Positions 1 to 5,913 of a stretch of 7,191 nucleotides of DNA are shown here, in pieces. The stretch spans positions 1 through 7,191 of the forward strand of contig DSCA01000104.1 of NCBI GenBank assembly GCA_011049295.1, given 5' to 3'. Every line of letters begins with the position of its first letter. The first letter of the stretch is position 1. The DNA is from Thermoplasmatales archaeon. GTDB lineage: Archaea > Thermoplasmatota > E2 > UBA202 > DSCA01. The position numbers and the translations under genes were made by a program. A model generated the notes under the pieces. The model saw nothing but the letters and a program-made list of their open reading frames with translations, was not told the origin of the DNA and did no database searches.

Positions 1-6
1 AAAATT

Positions 7-11
7 CCTCC
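7..11 (-). promoter_or_regulatory. Ribosome binding site of a gene beyond the left edge
   Basis: On the minus strand the sequence right after the CBS gene's TAA stop is GGAGGAATTTT, a perfect archaeal Shine-Dalgarno core followed by an A/T-rich spacer. The window ends there, so the start codon is not visible. The placement suggests a further minus-strand gene read from the same transcript as the CBS gene, probably with coupled translation. The motif is seen; the gene is inferred. Confidence 0.55.
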
Positions 12-566
12 TTAGCCGTAGGTTTCTGCACAGGATTCGCAGAACAGGTGACCATCTGTCTCCGTCAGCCGGTCGGTCAGCATCCCGCACCCCTCGCATT
101 TTCCGGCCATCCCCTCCCTCTTTCTGAAGGGGCGCTCCCCGGAGCCGCCGCCGATGGCCGCCAACTCTCGTGCCACGTCCAGCAGCAGAGGAGAGACCTG
201 GAGCATGTCCCGCTCCGTGGCCATACCCACCAGTTTGCCGTCCTGGACCACCGGGAGGCGACGTATGTGGTGGGTGCCCATGAGCTTGATGGCCTCCTCA
301 AGTGACGCATCGGGGGAGACGGTGACGGGCGGTGAGCTCATGATGTCCTCCACCATGACCTCCTGCGGGATTTTTCCCTCGGCCACCACCTTGCGGAGTA
401 TGTCGCATTCGGTTACAATGCCCACCGGCACCCCGTTGTCCACAATTATCAGGCTGCCTACCCCCTCGCCCTTCATTTCCCGGGCGGCATCCATGACGCT
501 GGCCTTCCTGCTGATGATAACCGGGTTGTCGTTCATGATGTCGCGGATGGTCACGTCCGTCTTCAT
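12..566 (-). CDS. CBS-pair protein with C-terminal zinc ribbon
   Basis: This is a 184-residue cytoplasmic protein. It has two CBS domains, at about residues 6-60 and 71-125, with the usual DIM..NP(V)....A...M pattern opening each one (RDIMNDNPV and EDIMSSPPV). Paired CBS domains form a Bateman module that commonly binds adenine nucleotides or S-adenosylmethionine and acts as an energy or ligand sensor. A linker of about 25 residues leads to a zinc ribbon with Cys157, Cys160, Cys176 and Cys179 (CxxC...CxxC). CBS plus zinc ribbon is a recurrent archaeal arrangement whose partner is mostly unknown, so the regulated target cannot be named. The frame stays open upstream to an ATG at 611, but that ATG overlaps the TATA element and would add 15 residues unrelated to the family. 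The ATG at 566 starts just before the first CBS domain and leaves a plausible leader of about 25 bases. No strong Shine-Dalgarno site precedes it. Confidence 0.9.
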   Translation of the reverse strand: MKTDVTIRDIMNDNPVIISRKASVMDAAREMKGEGVGSLIIVDNGVPVGIVTECDILRKVVAEGKIPQEVMVEDIMSSPPVTVSPDASLEEAIKLMGTHHIRRLPVVQDGKLVGMATERDMLQVSPLLLDVARELAAIGGGSGERPFRKREGMAGKCEGCGMLTDRLTETDGHLFCESCAETYG

Positions 567-613
567 CAGTAAGAAAATGGCCTGGATGAATAAAACGTTT
601 TCCCATATCAAAC

Positions 614-623
614 TTTAAATATT
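614..623. promoter_or_regulatory. Shared divergent TATA element
   Basis: The A/T-only sequence TTTAAATATT sits in the 86-base gap between the divergent CBS and protease genes. It contains two overlapping 6-base palindromes (TTTAAA and AATATT), so each strand reads as an archaeal TATA box (TTTAAATA rightward, AATATTTAAA leftward). About 25 bases on, transcripts would start near 640-645 for the protease gene (start codon 653, GAGG at 643-646) and near 592 for the CBS gene (start codon 566). No other TATA-like stretch lies in the gap. Sharing is inferred from sequence. Confidence 0.6.
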
Positions 624-652
624 CTGGACAGATAAGGAAGACGAGGCATACC

Positions 653-2521
653 ATGAAGCGAATAACGGTACTTTTTGTGGTGATCACCCTCCTAGTGGGA
701 GGGGTGGGAGTTATCGGGTTCAACGGCGGCATGACGGCCCTCCCCGGGACCGGAGTCGGAGACACCACCGACCAGCATCTCCTGCAGGAAACCGTGGCCT
801 TTGGCCCCCCGGCCATAGGAAGCAGCGACGGCTATGCCACCGTGACCCTGGAGGGCTGTGCCGCCCTTCACTCGCCGGGAAAGCCGGTGGTGCCCGTGCT
901 GCGCAGAGAGTTTGTGTTTCCCCTGGGCACCCGCATCACGGATGTTGAAGTGACCCTGTCCGGCGAGCAGGAGGTTGCAGTGGAGAAAACGGTGGCTCCG
1001 GGCTACGCAGCGGTGCCCCCCGACATGACGACCCGGGCCGTGGAGCGGAGGGCGGACCAGCAGGTGTACGGCACCGACGCCCTGTATCCGGGGGCCAGCC
1101 ATGTATACCACACGGCGGGAGGCATCCGAAACGGGGAGCGGGTAACCCTGCTGTCCATCGCCGTGTATCCGGTGCGGTACAACCCGGTGGCTGGCACGGC
1201 GCGGGCGGCAGGGGAGGCGGAGATTACCGTCCGCTATCAGCCCCCGGAGCAGCCGCTGGCTACTGCCGATGCCCACGATTTGCTGGTTATCTGCCCCCGA
1301 GCCTGGGAGGAGCTGCTGACCCCCCTGGCGGAGCACAAGGAAAGCAAGGGGCTGGCCACCAAGGTGGTCTGCCTGGAGTGCATAGCGGCCGGGGAGTACT
1401 TTCCGCCCCAGGGCAGGGACGATGCGGAGCAGATGAAGTATTTCATTAAAAACGCCGTGGAGGAATGGGGAATCAAGTACGTGCTTCTGGTGGGTGGCCG
1501 CAAACCGGGCATCCGGGAGGAATGGCTGCTGCCCGTACGCTATGTGCACGTGTTCTGGGCGGAGGAGAACCGCTACCTCAGCGACCTGTACTTTGCCGAC
1601 CTCTACAACGCAGACGGCTCCTTTTCCTCCTGGGATACCGACGATAACGACGTGTTCATGGAATGGCGCAACATGGGTCGGCTGCAGGACGAGGCCGACC
1701 TGTACCCGGACGTGTATCTGGGGCGGTGGGCCTGCCGGAACCGGGCGGAGGTGAATATTATGGTGCAGAAGACTATTGCCTACGAGAACGGGCAGGGAAC
1801 CAAAAACGTGGTGCTGGCCGGGGGTGACAACTTCCCCCAGGAGGGCATCGAGGGCGAAATCGTATGCGACAAGGTGCTGAGCTATCTGCCCGGCTTTGAG
1901 GCGGACAAGGTATACGTGTCCCTGGGCGATGTCACCTCCGACGCCATGAAATCAGGCATGAACGACGGGGCCATGTTCATCCACATGCACGGACATGGCA
2001 GCCCCATCTACTGGAGCACCCACAAGGAAAACAATTTCAACGAATGGGAGGACGGATTCAAGTTCTACGACATACCCTTTTTCTTCAACGAGGAGTACAG
2101 CATCTCCATCATCGGGGGCTGCCACACCGCCATGTTCAACATGAGCATGACCAACTTTCCCTGGGCCGGAACCCCGGCCCCGGAGGGCAGCGCCTGGTGG
2201 TTTGCCCGCAAGTACAACGGTGGGGCCATTGCCTCCCTGGGCTACACCGCCTTTCCGGTGGCTACCCCTGGCGAATCGGGAGACCTGGACGGCGACGGGG
2301 TCAACGACCCGGACTGCGCTGAATCCGGCTACGGCTACATGCAGCTGCAGCTCATCTACGGCTACGGCATGGAGGGCCTGGAGCATCTGGGCGAGTGCTG
2401 GAGCTACGCGGTCAGCAGCTACACCGACCACTTCAAGAGCCCCTATGAGCGCTGGCACCTGCACACCATCCAGAGCTTTGTGCTGTTGGGCGACCCCTCC
2501 CTGAAAATCGGCGGATACTGA
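653..2521 (+). CDS. Secreted gingipain-like cysteine protease (peptidase family C25)
   Basis: This 622-residue protein is predicted to be exported and to hydrolyse proteins outside the cell. It begins with MKR and a hydrophobic segment (about residues 4-23), a signal peptide or N-terminal anchor with no lipobox. Residues about 50-200 form a beta-rich region that resembles the propeptide of this family (PVLRREFVFPLGTRITDVEV). The catalytic domain starts near HDLLVICP (208-215). The family's His is H448 in HGHGSPIYW, matching the HGS...W pattern of gingipains, and the nucleophile is C490 in IIGGCHTAMF. Acidic stretches at 328-333 and 544-554 (DLDGDGVNDPD) resemble calcium-binding loops. It ends at QSFVLLGDPSLKI, the usual end of the catalytic domain, with no C-terminal sorting or anchor domain. 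GAGG at 643-646 may serve as the ribosome binding site. The hjc-like gene follows after 5 bases. Such proteases are known from sediment archaea that use detrital protein; that role here is inferred. Confidence 0.9.
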   Translation: MKRITVLFVVITLLVGGVGVIGFNGGMTALPGTGVGDTTDQHLLQETVAFGPPAIGSSDGYATVTLEGCAALHSPGKPVVPVLRREFVFPLGTRITDVEVTLSGEQEVAVEKTVAPGYAAVPPDMTTRAVERRADQQVYGTDALYPGASHVYHTAGGIRNGERVTLLSIAVYPVRYNPVAGTARAAGEAEITVRYQPPEQPLATADAHDLLVICPRAWEELLTPLAEHKESKGLATKVVCLECIAAGEYFPPQGRDDAEQMKYFIKNAVEEWGIKYVLLVGGRKPGIREEWLLPVRYVHVFWAEENRYLSDLYFADLYNADGSFSSWDTDDNDVFMEWRNMGRLQDEADLYPDVYLGRWACRNRAEVNIMVQKTIAYENGQGTKNVVLAGGDNFPQEGIEGEIVCDKVLSYLPGFEADKVYVSLGDVTSDAMKSGMNDGAMFIHMHGHGSPIYWSTHKENNFNEWEDGFKFYDIPFFFNEEYSISIIGGCHTAMFNMSMTNFPWAGTPAPEGSAWWFARKYNGGAIASLGYTAFPVATPGESGDLDGDGVNDPDCAESGYGYMQLQLIYGYGMEGLEHLGECWSYAVSSYTDHFKSPYERWHLHTIQSFVLLGDPSLKIGGY

Positions 2522-2526
2522 CCCCC

Positions 2527-3045
2527 ATGAGCAGCTACGAGCGCGAGCTCCGGGAAATCCTGTCCGGCAACCAGGTGGTCATTGACAGGGTGACCAAGAC
2601 CTGCAGCCCCACCGAGCAGGCCCAGTACCGCAAAATCATCCGCAACCCGTTCATCGTGGTTCGGGCCGCCGGCTCCCTGGGCATCGCGGACATCGTGGCC
2701 CTGCGGGGGGGCATGTCCTTCTTGGTGGAGATAAAGGCTCGTGCGGGTTCCCGTATCCTGTTCAGCCACGAGGGAGGGAGGATGCAGAGGCAGGCCGAAG
2801 AGATGCTGGCCTCCTGCCAGCGGTGCAGGGTGTTGCCATTGTTTGCCTTTCGCATAAAGGGGGTGCGGGGTGACTCCTGGCGGGTCTATTCTCTGCCCAT
2901 GGACGGGCTGGAGGGACGAGCGCAGGTGCTCCACCGCCGCCTCCCCCACCTGGAAACCACGGGCAGCGGCAACTTCGTAATGGACTGGAATGCCGGCATG
3001 AAACTGTCCGATTTCATCGATTACGTGACCTCTCTTGTGGGATGA
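2527..3045 (+). CDS. hjc: Hjc-type archaeal Holliday junction resolvase
   Basis: This 172-residue nuclease is predicted to cut four-way DNA junctions made during recombination and fork repair, as a dimer in the cytoplasm. The PD-(D/E)xK fold is visible: E5 in YEREL, R46 and S50 in VVRAAGS, D55 in ADIVA, and E68 and K70 in FLVEIKAR. The C-terminal GNFVMDW..GMKLSDFIDYV also parallels the Hjc tail (GNYVAD...LEDLVRLV). It is longer than most Hjc proteins (about 120-145 residues) because some 25 extra residues (about 14-40) separate the first helix from RAAGS; I associate this longer form with Thermoplasmatota-type enzymes. The start codon lies 5 bases after the protease stop and has no clear Shine-Dalgarno site, so it is probably read on the same mRNA. 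A DNA repair enzyme behind a secreted protease makes no obvious functional pair. Confidence 0.88.
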   Translation: MSSYERELREILSGNQVVIDRVTKTCSPTEQAQYRKIIRNPFIVVRAAGSLGIADIVALRGGMSFLVEIKARAGSRILFSHEGGRMQRQAEEMLASCQRCRVLPLFAFRIKGVRGDSWRVYSLPMDGLEGRAQVLHRRLPHLETTGSGNFVMDWNAGMKLSDFIDYVTSLVG

Positions 3046-3063
3046 CCGGCAGGAAAACCCAAG

Positions 3064-3071
3064 TATTAAAT
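3064..3071 (+). promoter_or_regulatory. TATA box of the beta-CASP RNase gene (leaderless mRNA)
   Basis: TATTAAAT preceded by AAG lies in the 50-base gap after hjc. Its centre is about 28 bases before the ATG at 3096, so transcription should begin at or within a few bases of the start codon. No Shine-Dalgarno site precedes that ATG, which agrees with a leaderless message. Promoter function is inferred. Confidence 0.6.
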
Positions 3072-3095
3072 GGATGGCGTTAATACCGTGTTGTT

Positions 3096-4322
3096 ATGGA
3101 TGTTGAATTCCTGGGCGGCGGGAACGAGGTAGGGCGGCTGGGGATTTACGCCGCCATTGACGGCCAGGTCATGCTGTTCGACTACGGCCTTACTCCGGGG
3201 GAGCCGCCGGAATACCCCAAGCAGGCTCCCCCAGTCAACGGCGTTTTCCTGTCCCATGCCCACCTGGACCACTCGGGGATGACTCCCTGGCTGTCGGGAC
3301 GCTACGACGTGCCCATTTACGCCACCGCCATCACCCAGGAAATTGCCTCTCTGCTGTTCAAGGACACGCTGAAGATTGCGGAGTCCACCGGGTACCCGTT
3401 TCCCTACGACAAGATAGACGTCCGCCAGGCCGTCCAGAATTTTGTCAGCATCACCCCCGGCCAGTCCATAGAGGTGGACTCCCTGTACGTTACCTCTCAT
3501 TCCTCGGGGCACATCCCGGGGTCGGTGATGTTTGAGGTGGAGGACTCCGGCGTCCTGTTTGCCTGTGACATCAATACCATCGATACCCGGCTGCTGCGGG
3601 GGGCCCGTCCGGTGAAGAGCGACGTGCTGTTTCTGGAGGGAACCTATTCCGGCCAGGAGCATCCTCCGCGCACCGAGCTGGAGCGGACCTTTCTGGACAC
3701 CGTGGACGAGGTGGTGGCCAGCGGGGGAAAGGCCATCGTACCCGCCTTTGCCGTGGGTCGAAGCCAGGAGATAGCCATGATCCTGCGAGACTGCGGGCAC
3801 GACGTGTGGCTGGACGGCATGGGAAGCCGGGTGGCAGATATTTTTCTGCGTCATCCCCAGTATGTACGGTCGGCGGGCGACCTGAAGAAGGCGATGGACG
3901 GGCTGCGGGTGGTGTACTCGCGCCGGGGCCGGGAGTTGGCGCTGCAGGGCGACGTGATTATCACCACCAGCGGCATGCTGAACGGGGGACCGGTGCTGGG
4001 CTACGTGGAGGCCATTCGCAACGACCCCCAGTCGGCCATCATTCTCACCGGCTACCAGGTGGAGGGAACCAACGGTCGCCGGCTACTGGAGTACGGAGAA
4101 ATCGAGATGTACGGTCTCACCCAGAGGGTGAACTGTCAGGTCCACTTTTTTGACTTCTCCGCCCATGCCGGGCATTCCCAACTGGTGTCCTTCGCCCGCT
4201 CCTGCTCACCGGACACCGTGGTTATCTTCCATTCAGACAACCCGGAGCCGCTGGCCGAGGAAATCCGGGACTTTGCCTCCGCCGTCCATCTGCCGAAAAA
4301 CGAGGAACGCCTCGCCATTTGA
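3096..4322 (+). CDS. Beta-CASP metallo-beta-lactamase RNase (aCPSF2-like)
   Basis: This 408-residue cytoplasmic enzyme is predicted to be a zinc-dependent ribonuclease of the CPSF73/RNase J superfamily, acting in RNA 3'-end processing or decay. Visible motifs are D29 in LFDYG, motif 2 SHAHLDHSG (H54, H56, D58, H59), H139 in SGHIPGS, D158 in ACDIN, beta-CASP motif A E181 in FLEGTYSG, PAFAVGRSQE (216-225), TSGMLNGGP (291-299), motif B H357 in DFSAHAGH and motif C H379 in IFHSD. All expected metal ligands are present, so it should be active. It has no N-terminal KH domains, which separates it from aCPSF1, the main archaeal termination factor, and places it nearer aCPSF2; an RNase J-like role is less likely but not excluded. 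The start fits both the fold, which begins at MDVEFLGGGNEVG, and the leaderless promoter. It converges on ftsZ. Confidence 0.9.
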   Translation: MDVEFLGGGNEVGRLGIYAAIDGQVMLFDYGLTPGEPPEYPKQAPPVNGVFLSHAHLDHSGMTPWLSGRYDVPIYATAITQEIASLLFKDTLKIAESTGYPFPYDKIDVRQAVQNFVSITPGQSIEVDSLYVTSHSSGHIPGSVMFEVEDSGVLFACDINTIDTRLLRGARPVKSDVLFLEGTYSGQEHPPRTELERTFLDTVDEVVASGGKAIVPAFAVGRSQEIAMILRDCGHDVWLDGMGSRVADIFLRHPQYVRSAGDLKKAMDGLRVVYSRRGRELALQGDVIITTSGMLNGGPVLGYVEAIRNDPQSAIILTGYQVEGTNGRRLLEYGEIEMYGLTQRVNCQVHFFDFSAHAGHSQLVSFARSCSPDTVVIFHSDNPEPLAEEIRDFASAVHLPKNEERLAI

Positions 4323-4348
4323 AAAAGTATCCACTAGTGCCCAAAACC

Positions 4349-4384
4349 AAAAAAATAGGGGAGGAAGGGGGGAGGACAAAAAAA
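4349..4384 (-). terminator. Double U-tract terminator of ftsZ
   Basis: One base after the ftsZ stop, the minus strand carries seven T (4378-4384), then about 20 almost pure pyrimidines rich in C (4357-4376), then seven more T (4349-4355). Runs of U without a hairpin are the usual archaeal intrinsic termination signal, and a repeated tract gives a back-up stop. It would keep ftsZ transcripts out of the convergent RNase gene. On the plus strand the same region is A-rich, so it is not a terminator for the RNase gene. Confidence 0.6.
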
Positions 4385-4385
4385 T

Positions 4386-5465
4386 TCAGCCAATAATGTC
4401 TATACCGACTTTATTTTTACCTCCCTCCCATTTTGGTATCACCACTCCTTCTCGCTCGGGAGAAAGAATGTATGGTGAATTTACGCCGGTCATGATGGCC
4501 ATGATGCGGCATTTGCCGTTGAACTCGTTGTTTATGCGGGCCCCCCAGATGACGTTGGCGTAGGGGTCCATTTCGCCGGTTATGGTGCGGGCCATCTTGT
4601 CTGCAAAGTCCAGGGTCATGTCCGGGCCTCCGGTGATGTGGATGAGACAGCCGCGGGCGCCGGTGAAGTCTACCTCCAGCAGCGGGTGGTGCATGGCGTG
4701 CATGGCAATGGTCTCTGCCCCCTCGTTGGTGTTGCCCTCTCCCCAGAGCATGGCGGCCACGTCTCCGCTGGCCATGATGGTTTTGACGTCGGCGTAGTCC
4801 AGGTTTATCAGCGAGGGCAGGAGAATGGTTTCGGATATGCCCTTGACCGTTTCCGATATGAGCTGGTCCATGACGGAGAAAGCCTTGTCGATGGGCAGAT
4901 TGGGAACGAAAGAAAGGAGGCGGTTGTTATCCAAGATGATGGTGGAATCGCAGTTTTTGCACAGCAGTTCCAGCCCCTGCTCGGCGCGCAGCACCCGTCC
5001 CCGCTCCACCTTGAACGGTATGGACACCATACCGGCCACGATGGCTCCCTTGCGTTTGGCTATCTTGGCCACCACCGGGCTGACCCCCGTTCCCGTGCCG
5101 CCTCCCATGCCAGCGGTGATGAACACCAGGTCCGGTTCGCCCAGTATCTGGTCTATTTCGTCCCTGGATTCCTCGGCACAGCGGCGGGCCACCTCCGGGT
5201 AGCCGCCGGCACCCAGTCCGCGGGTGATGTTCTTGCCGATGAGCAGCTTTTTGTCCGCGTCGATGAGGTCCAGATCCTGCTTGTCGGTATTGATGGCAAT
5301 GGTTTCAGCGCCCTGAATGCCGATCCGGTTGAGGCGATTGATAGTGTTGCCGCCTGCCCCTCCACAGCCGACAACAACTATCTTCGCCACACCGAACTCG
5401 TCGCAGTCTGTCTGACGAACGTCAGTTTTGCTGTACTCAATTGCGTCGTTGATGAGCGACTTCAT
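4386..5465 (-). CDS. ftsZ: Cell division GTPase FtsZ, FtsZ2 type
   Basis: This is a 359-residue tubulin-like GTPase that polymerises into the division ring at mid-cell. Residues 27-59 hold the first nucleotide-binding segment (IVVVGCGGAGGNTINRL, then INTDKQDL), the tubulin signature GGGTGTG is at 121-127, and the T7 loop NLDYAD is at 221-226 with the catalytic Asp223 and Asp226. The stretch IILDNNRLLSFVPNLPIDKAF and the following SETVKGISETI match archaeal FtsZ2, as does the short hydrophobic C-terminal end VGIDIIG, which resembles the GLDVI end of haloarchaeal FtsZ2. In haloarchaea FtsZ2 drives constriction while FtsZ1 supports assembly; no second ftsZ is in this window. The ATG at 5465 has a strong Shine-Dalgarno site. 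The gene lies 49 bases after a ribbon-helix-helix regulator and may be read both with it and from its own promoter. Confidence 0.96.
   Translation of the reverse strand: MKSLINDAIEYSKTDVRQTDCDEFGVAKIVVVGCGGAGGNTINRLNRIGIQGAETIAINTDKQDLDLIDADKKLLIGKNITRGLGAGGYPEVARRCAEESRDEIDQILGEPDLVFITAGMGGGTGTGVSPVVAKIAKRKGAIVAGMVSIPFKVERGRVLRAEQGLELLCKNCDSTIILDNNRLLSFVPNLPIDKAFSVMDQLISETVKGISETILLPSLINLDYADVKTIMASGDVAAMLWGEGNTNEGAETIAMHAMHHPLLEVDFTGARGCLIHITGGPDMTLDFADKMARTITGEMDPYANVIWGARINNEFNGKCRIMAIMTGVNSPYILSPEREGVVIPKWEGGKNKVGIDIIG
5409..5416 (-). repeat. Fourth GTCAGACA copy, inside ftsZ
   Basis: The minus strand reads GTCAGACA here, about 50 bases into ftsZ in the codons for VRQTD. It is the same 8-mer found three times upstream of the regulator gene, in opposite orientation. 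It lies in the variable N-terminal arm of FtsZ before the GTPase core. It could be a downstream operator or a coding coincidence. Confidence 0.35.
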
Positions 5466-5470
5466 GGTTT

Positions 5471-5476
5471 TCCTCC
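5471..5476 (-). promoter_or_regulatory. Shine-Dalgarno site of ftsZ
   Basis: The minus strand reads AAAAAAGGAGGAAAACC just before the ftsZ ATG, with GGAGGA ending five bases from the start codon. It is the strongest ribosome binding site in the window and fixes the ftsZ start at 5465. It fits a gene translated from a leadered or polycistronic mRNA. Confidence 0.85.
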
Positions 5477-5500
5477 TTTTTTGGATAGGCTGGTAGTTGT

Positions 5501-5508
5501 TATTTTAT
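5501..5508 (-). promoter_or_regulatory. Possible internal TATA box for ftsZ
   Basis: The minus strand reads GAGGGGATAAAATAAC in the gap between the regulator and ftsZ: purine-rich BRE-like bases followed by ATAAAATA. A start about 25 bases on (near 5479) would give a leader of about 14 bases that still contains the GGAGGA site. This would let ftsZ be transcribed apart from the regulator. It is inferred from position and composition only. Confidence 0.4.
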
Positions 5509-5514
5509 CCCCTC

Positions 5515-5742
5515 TTATTTTTCTCTAAATTTTTCCAATTCGGTGGTATACGCTTCCAGTTGCTGGATTTTCTTGAGGGTCTCAGCTTTTTCGTACACGC
5601 GCTCGGTGATTTCCTCAATAAGGCGGGATACCGCGGCTCGCACCGCCTCCGAGCGGGAGGCAAACTCTCCCAGTCGAATGAAGGTATCGATGGCCCGTAT
5701 CTGGTGGACAGGAAGCCTTACTGTCACCCGCTGTGTTTCCAT
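5515..5742 (-). CDS. cdrS: Ribbon-helix-helix regulator, CdrS-like
   Basis: This small DNA-binding protein has 75 residues. The N-terminal strand QRVTVRLP (4-11) makes the base contacts in this fold, helix A is about 12-23, the turn is GEFASRSEAV (25-34) and helix B is about 31-47, which is the MetJ/Arc/CopG architecture that binds DNA as a dimer on short repeats. GEF..RSEAVR closely resembles haloarchaeal CdrS as I remember it. Residues 44-72 are charged and helical (LIEEITERVYEKAETLKKIQQLEAYTTELE), a probable coiled coil that shorter haloarchaeal proteins may lack. In haloarchaea CdrS is encoded directly before ftsZ2 and controls it; the same order here supports the name, though orthology is inferred from family and position. 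An AGGGGGA stretch 4 bases upstream may be its ribosome binding site. GTCAGACA palindromes near its promoter suggest autoregulation. Confidence 0.85.
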   Translation of the reverse strand: METQRVTVRLPVHQIRAIDTFIRLGEFASRSEAVRAAVSRLIEEITERVYEKAETLKKIQQLEAYTTELEKFREK

Positions 5743-5782
5743 TCTTTCCCCCTTGCGTTGACAAAAAGGCGACTTTTGGTCA

Positions 5783-5820
5783 GCAATCGCCCGACATTGC
5801 GATGCCGAACGATGCCATCG
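5783..5820 (-). repeat. Short inverted and direct repeats in the regulator leader
   Basis: In the inferred leader of about 90 bases before the regulator ATG, GCAAT (5783-5787) faces ATTGC (5796-5800) across 8 bases. CGATGCC occurs twice, 10 bases apart (5800-5806 and 5810-5816), and the second copy lies in the perfect palindrome CGATG-C-CATCG (5810-5820). These could form weak RNA hairpins or be protein sites on DNA. The repeats are seen; any function is speculative. Confidence 0.4.
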
Positions 5821-5827
5821 TGTGCCT

Positions 5828-5840
5828 TTTGTCAGACAAA
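5828..5840. promoter_or_regulatory. Palindromic operator candidate at the regulator transcript start
   Basis: TTTGTC-A-GACAAA is a perfect 13-base inverted repeat with one central base. It lies 16 bases downstream of the regulator TATA box, right where the transcript should start (about 5833), a classic repressor position. It holds one of four GTCAGACA copies. The likely binder is the ribbon-helix-helix protein of the same operon; this is inferred. Confidence 0.5.
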
Positions 5841-5855
5841 GTAATACGGATGTTG

Positions 5856-5870
5856 TTTATAATACTTTCC
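5856..5870 (-). promoter_or_regulatory. BRE/TATA promoter of the regulator-ftsZ operon
   Basis: On the minus strand GGAAAG (5865-5870, purine-rich BRE) is followed by TATTATAAA (5856-5864), close to the archaeal consensus. Transcription should start near 5833, about 90 bases before the regulator ATG at 5742. It is the best promoter match in the window. Confidence 0.65.
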
Positions 5871-5883
5871 ATTTTTTCAGGGT

Positions 5884-5911
5884 AAAAACAGGTAAAACCC
5901 GGCCCGCCGGG
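5884..5911 (-). terminator. Hairpin plus U tracts after the ERCC4 nuclease gene
   Basis: About 70 bases past the nuclease stop, the minus strand has the near-palindrome CCCGGCGGGCCGGG (5898-5911), which can fold as a 5-base-pair G/C stem with a 4-base loop. TTTT (5894-5897) and TTTTT (5884-5888) follow directly. This layout suits a transcription terminator that insulates the nuclease gene from the regulator-ftsZ operon. Confidence 0.5.
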
Positions 5912-5913
5912 CG

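Noticed and set aside
567..611. A 15-residue N-terminal extension of the CBS protein from an ATG at 611
   Set aside because: That start would lie about 3 bases from the TATA element, too close for transcription to include it, and the extension precedes the conserved CBS start.
692..1549. A 285-codon open frame on the minus strand inside the protease gene
   Set aside because: It shows low-complexity His/Gly/Arg-rich translation typical of antisense GC-rich sequence, and the protease frame is clearly the coding one.
3066..3854. A 262-codon minus-strand frame opposite the beta-CASP RNase
   Set aside because: No domain is visible, and it lies wholly opposite the metal-ligand motifs of a well-supported enzyme.
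4638..5528. A 296-codon open frame on the plus strand opposite ftsZ and the regulator
   Set aside because: It is a shadow of the GC-rich ftsZ coding strand, has no recognisable domain, and overlaps an unambiguous FtsZ with all its motifs.
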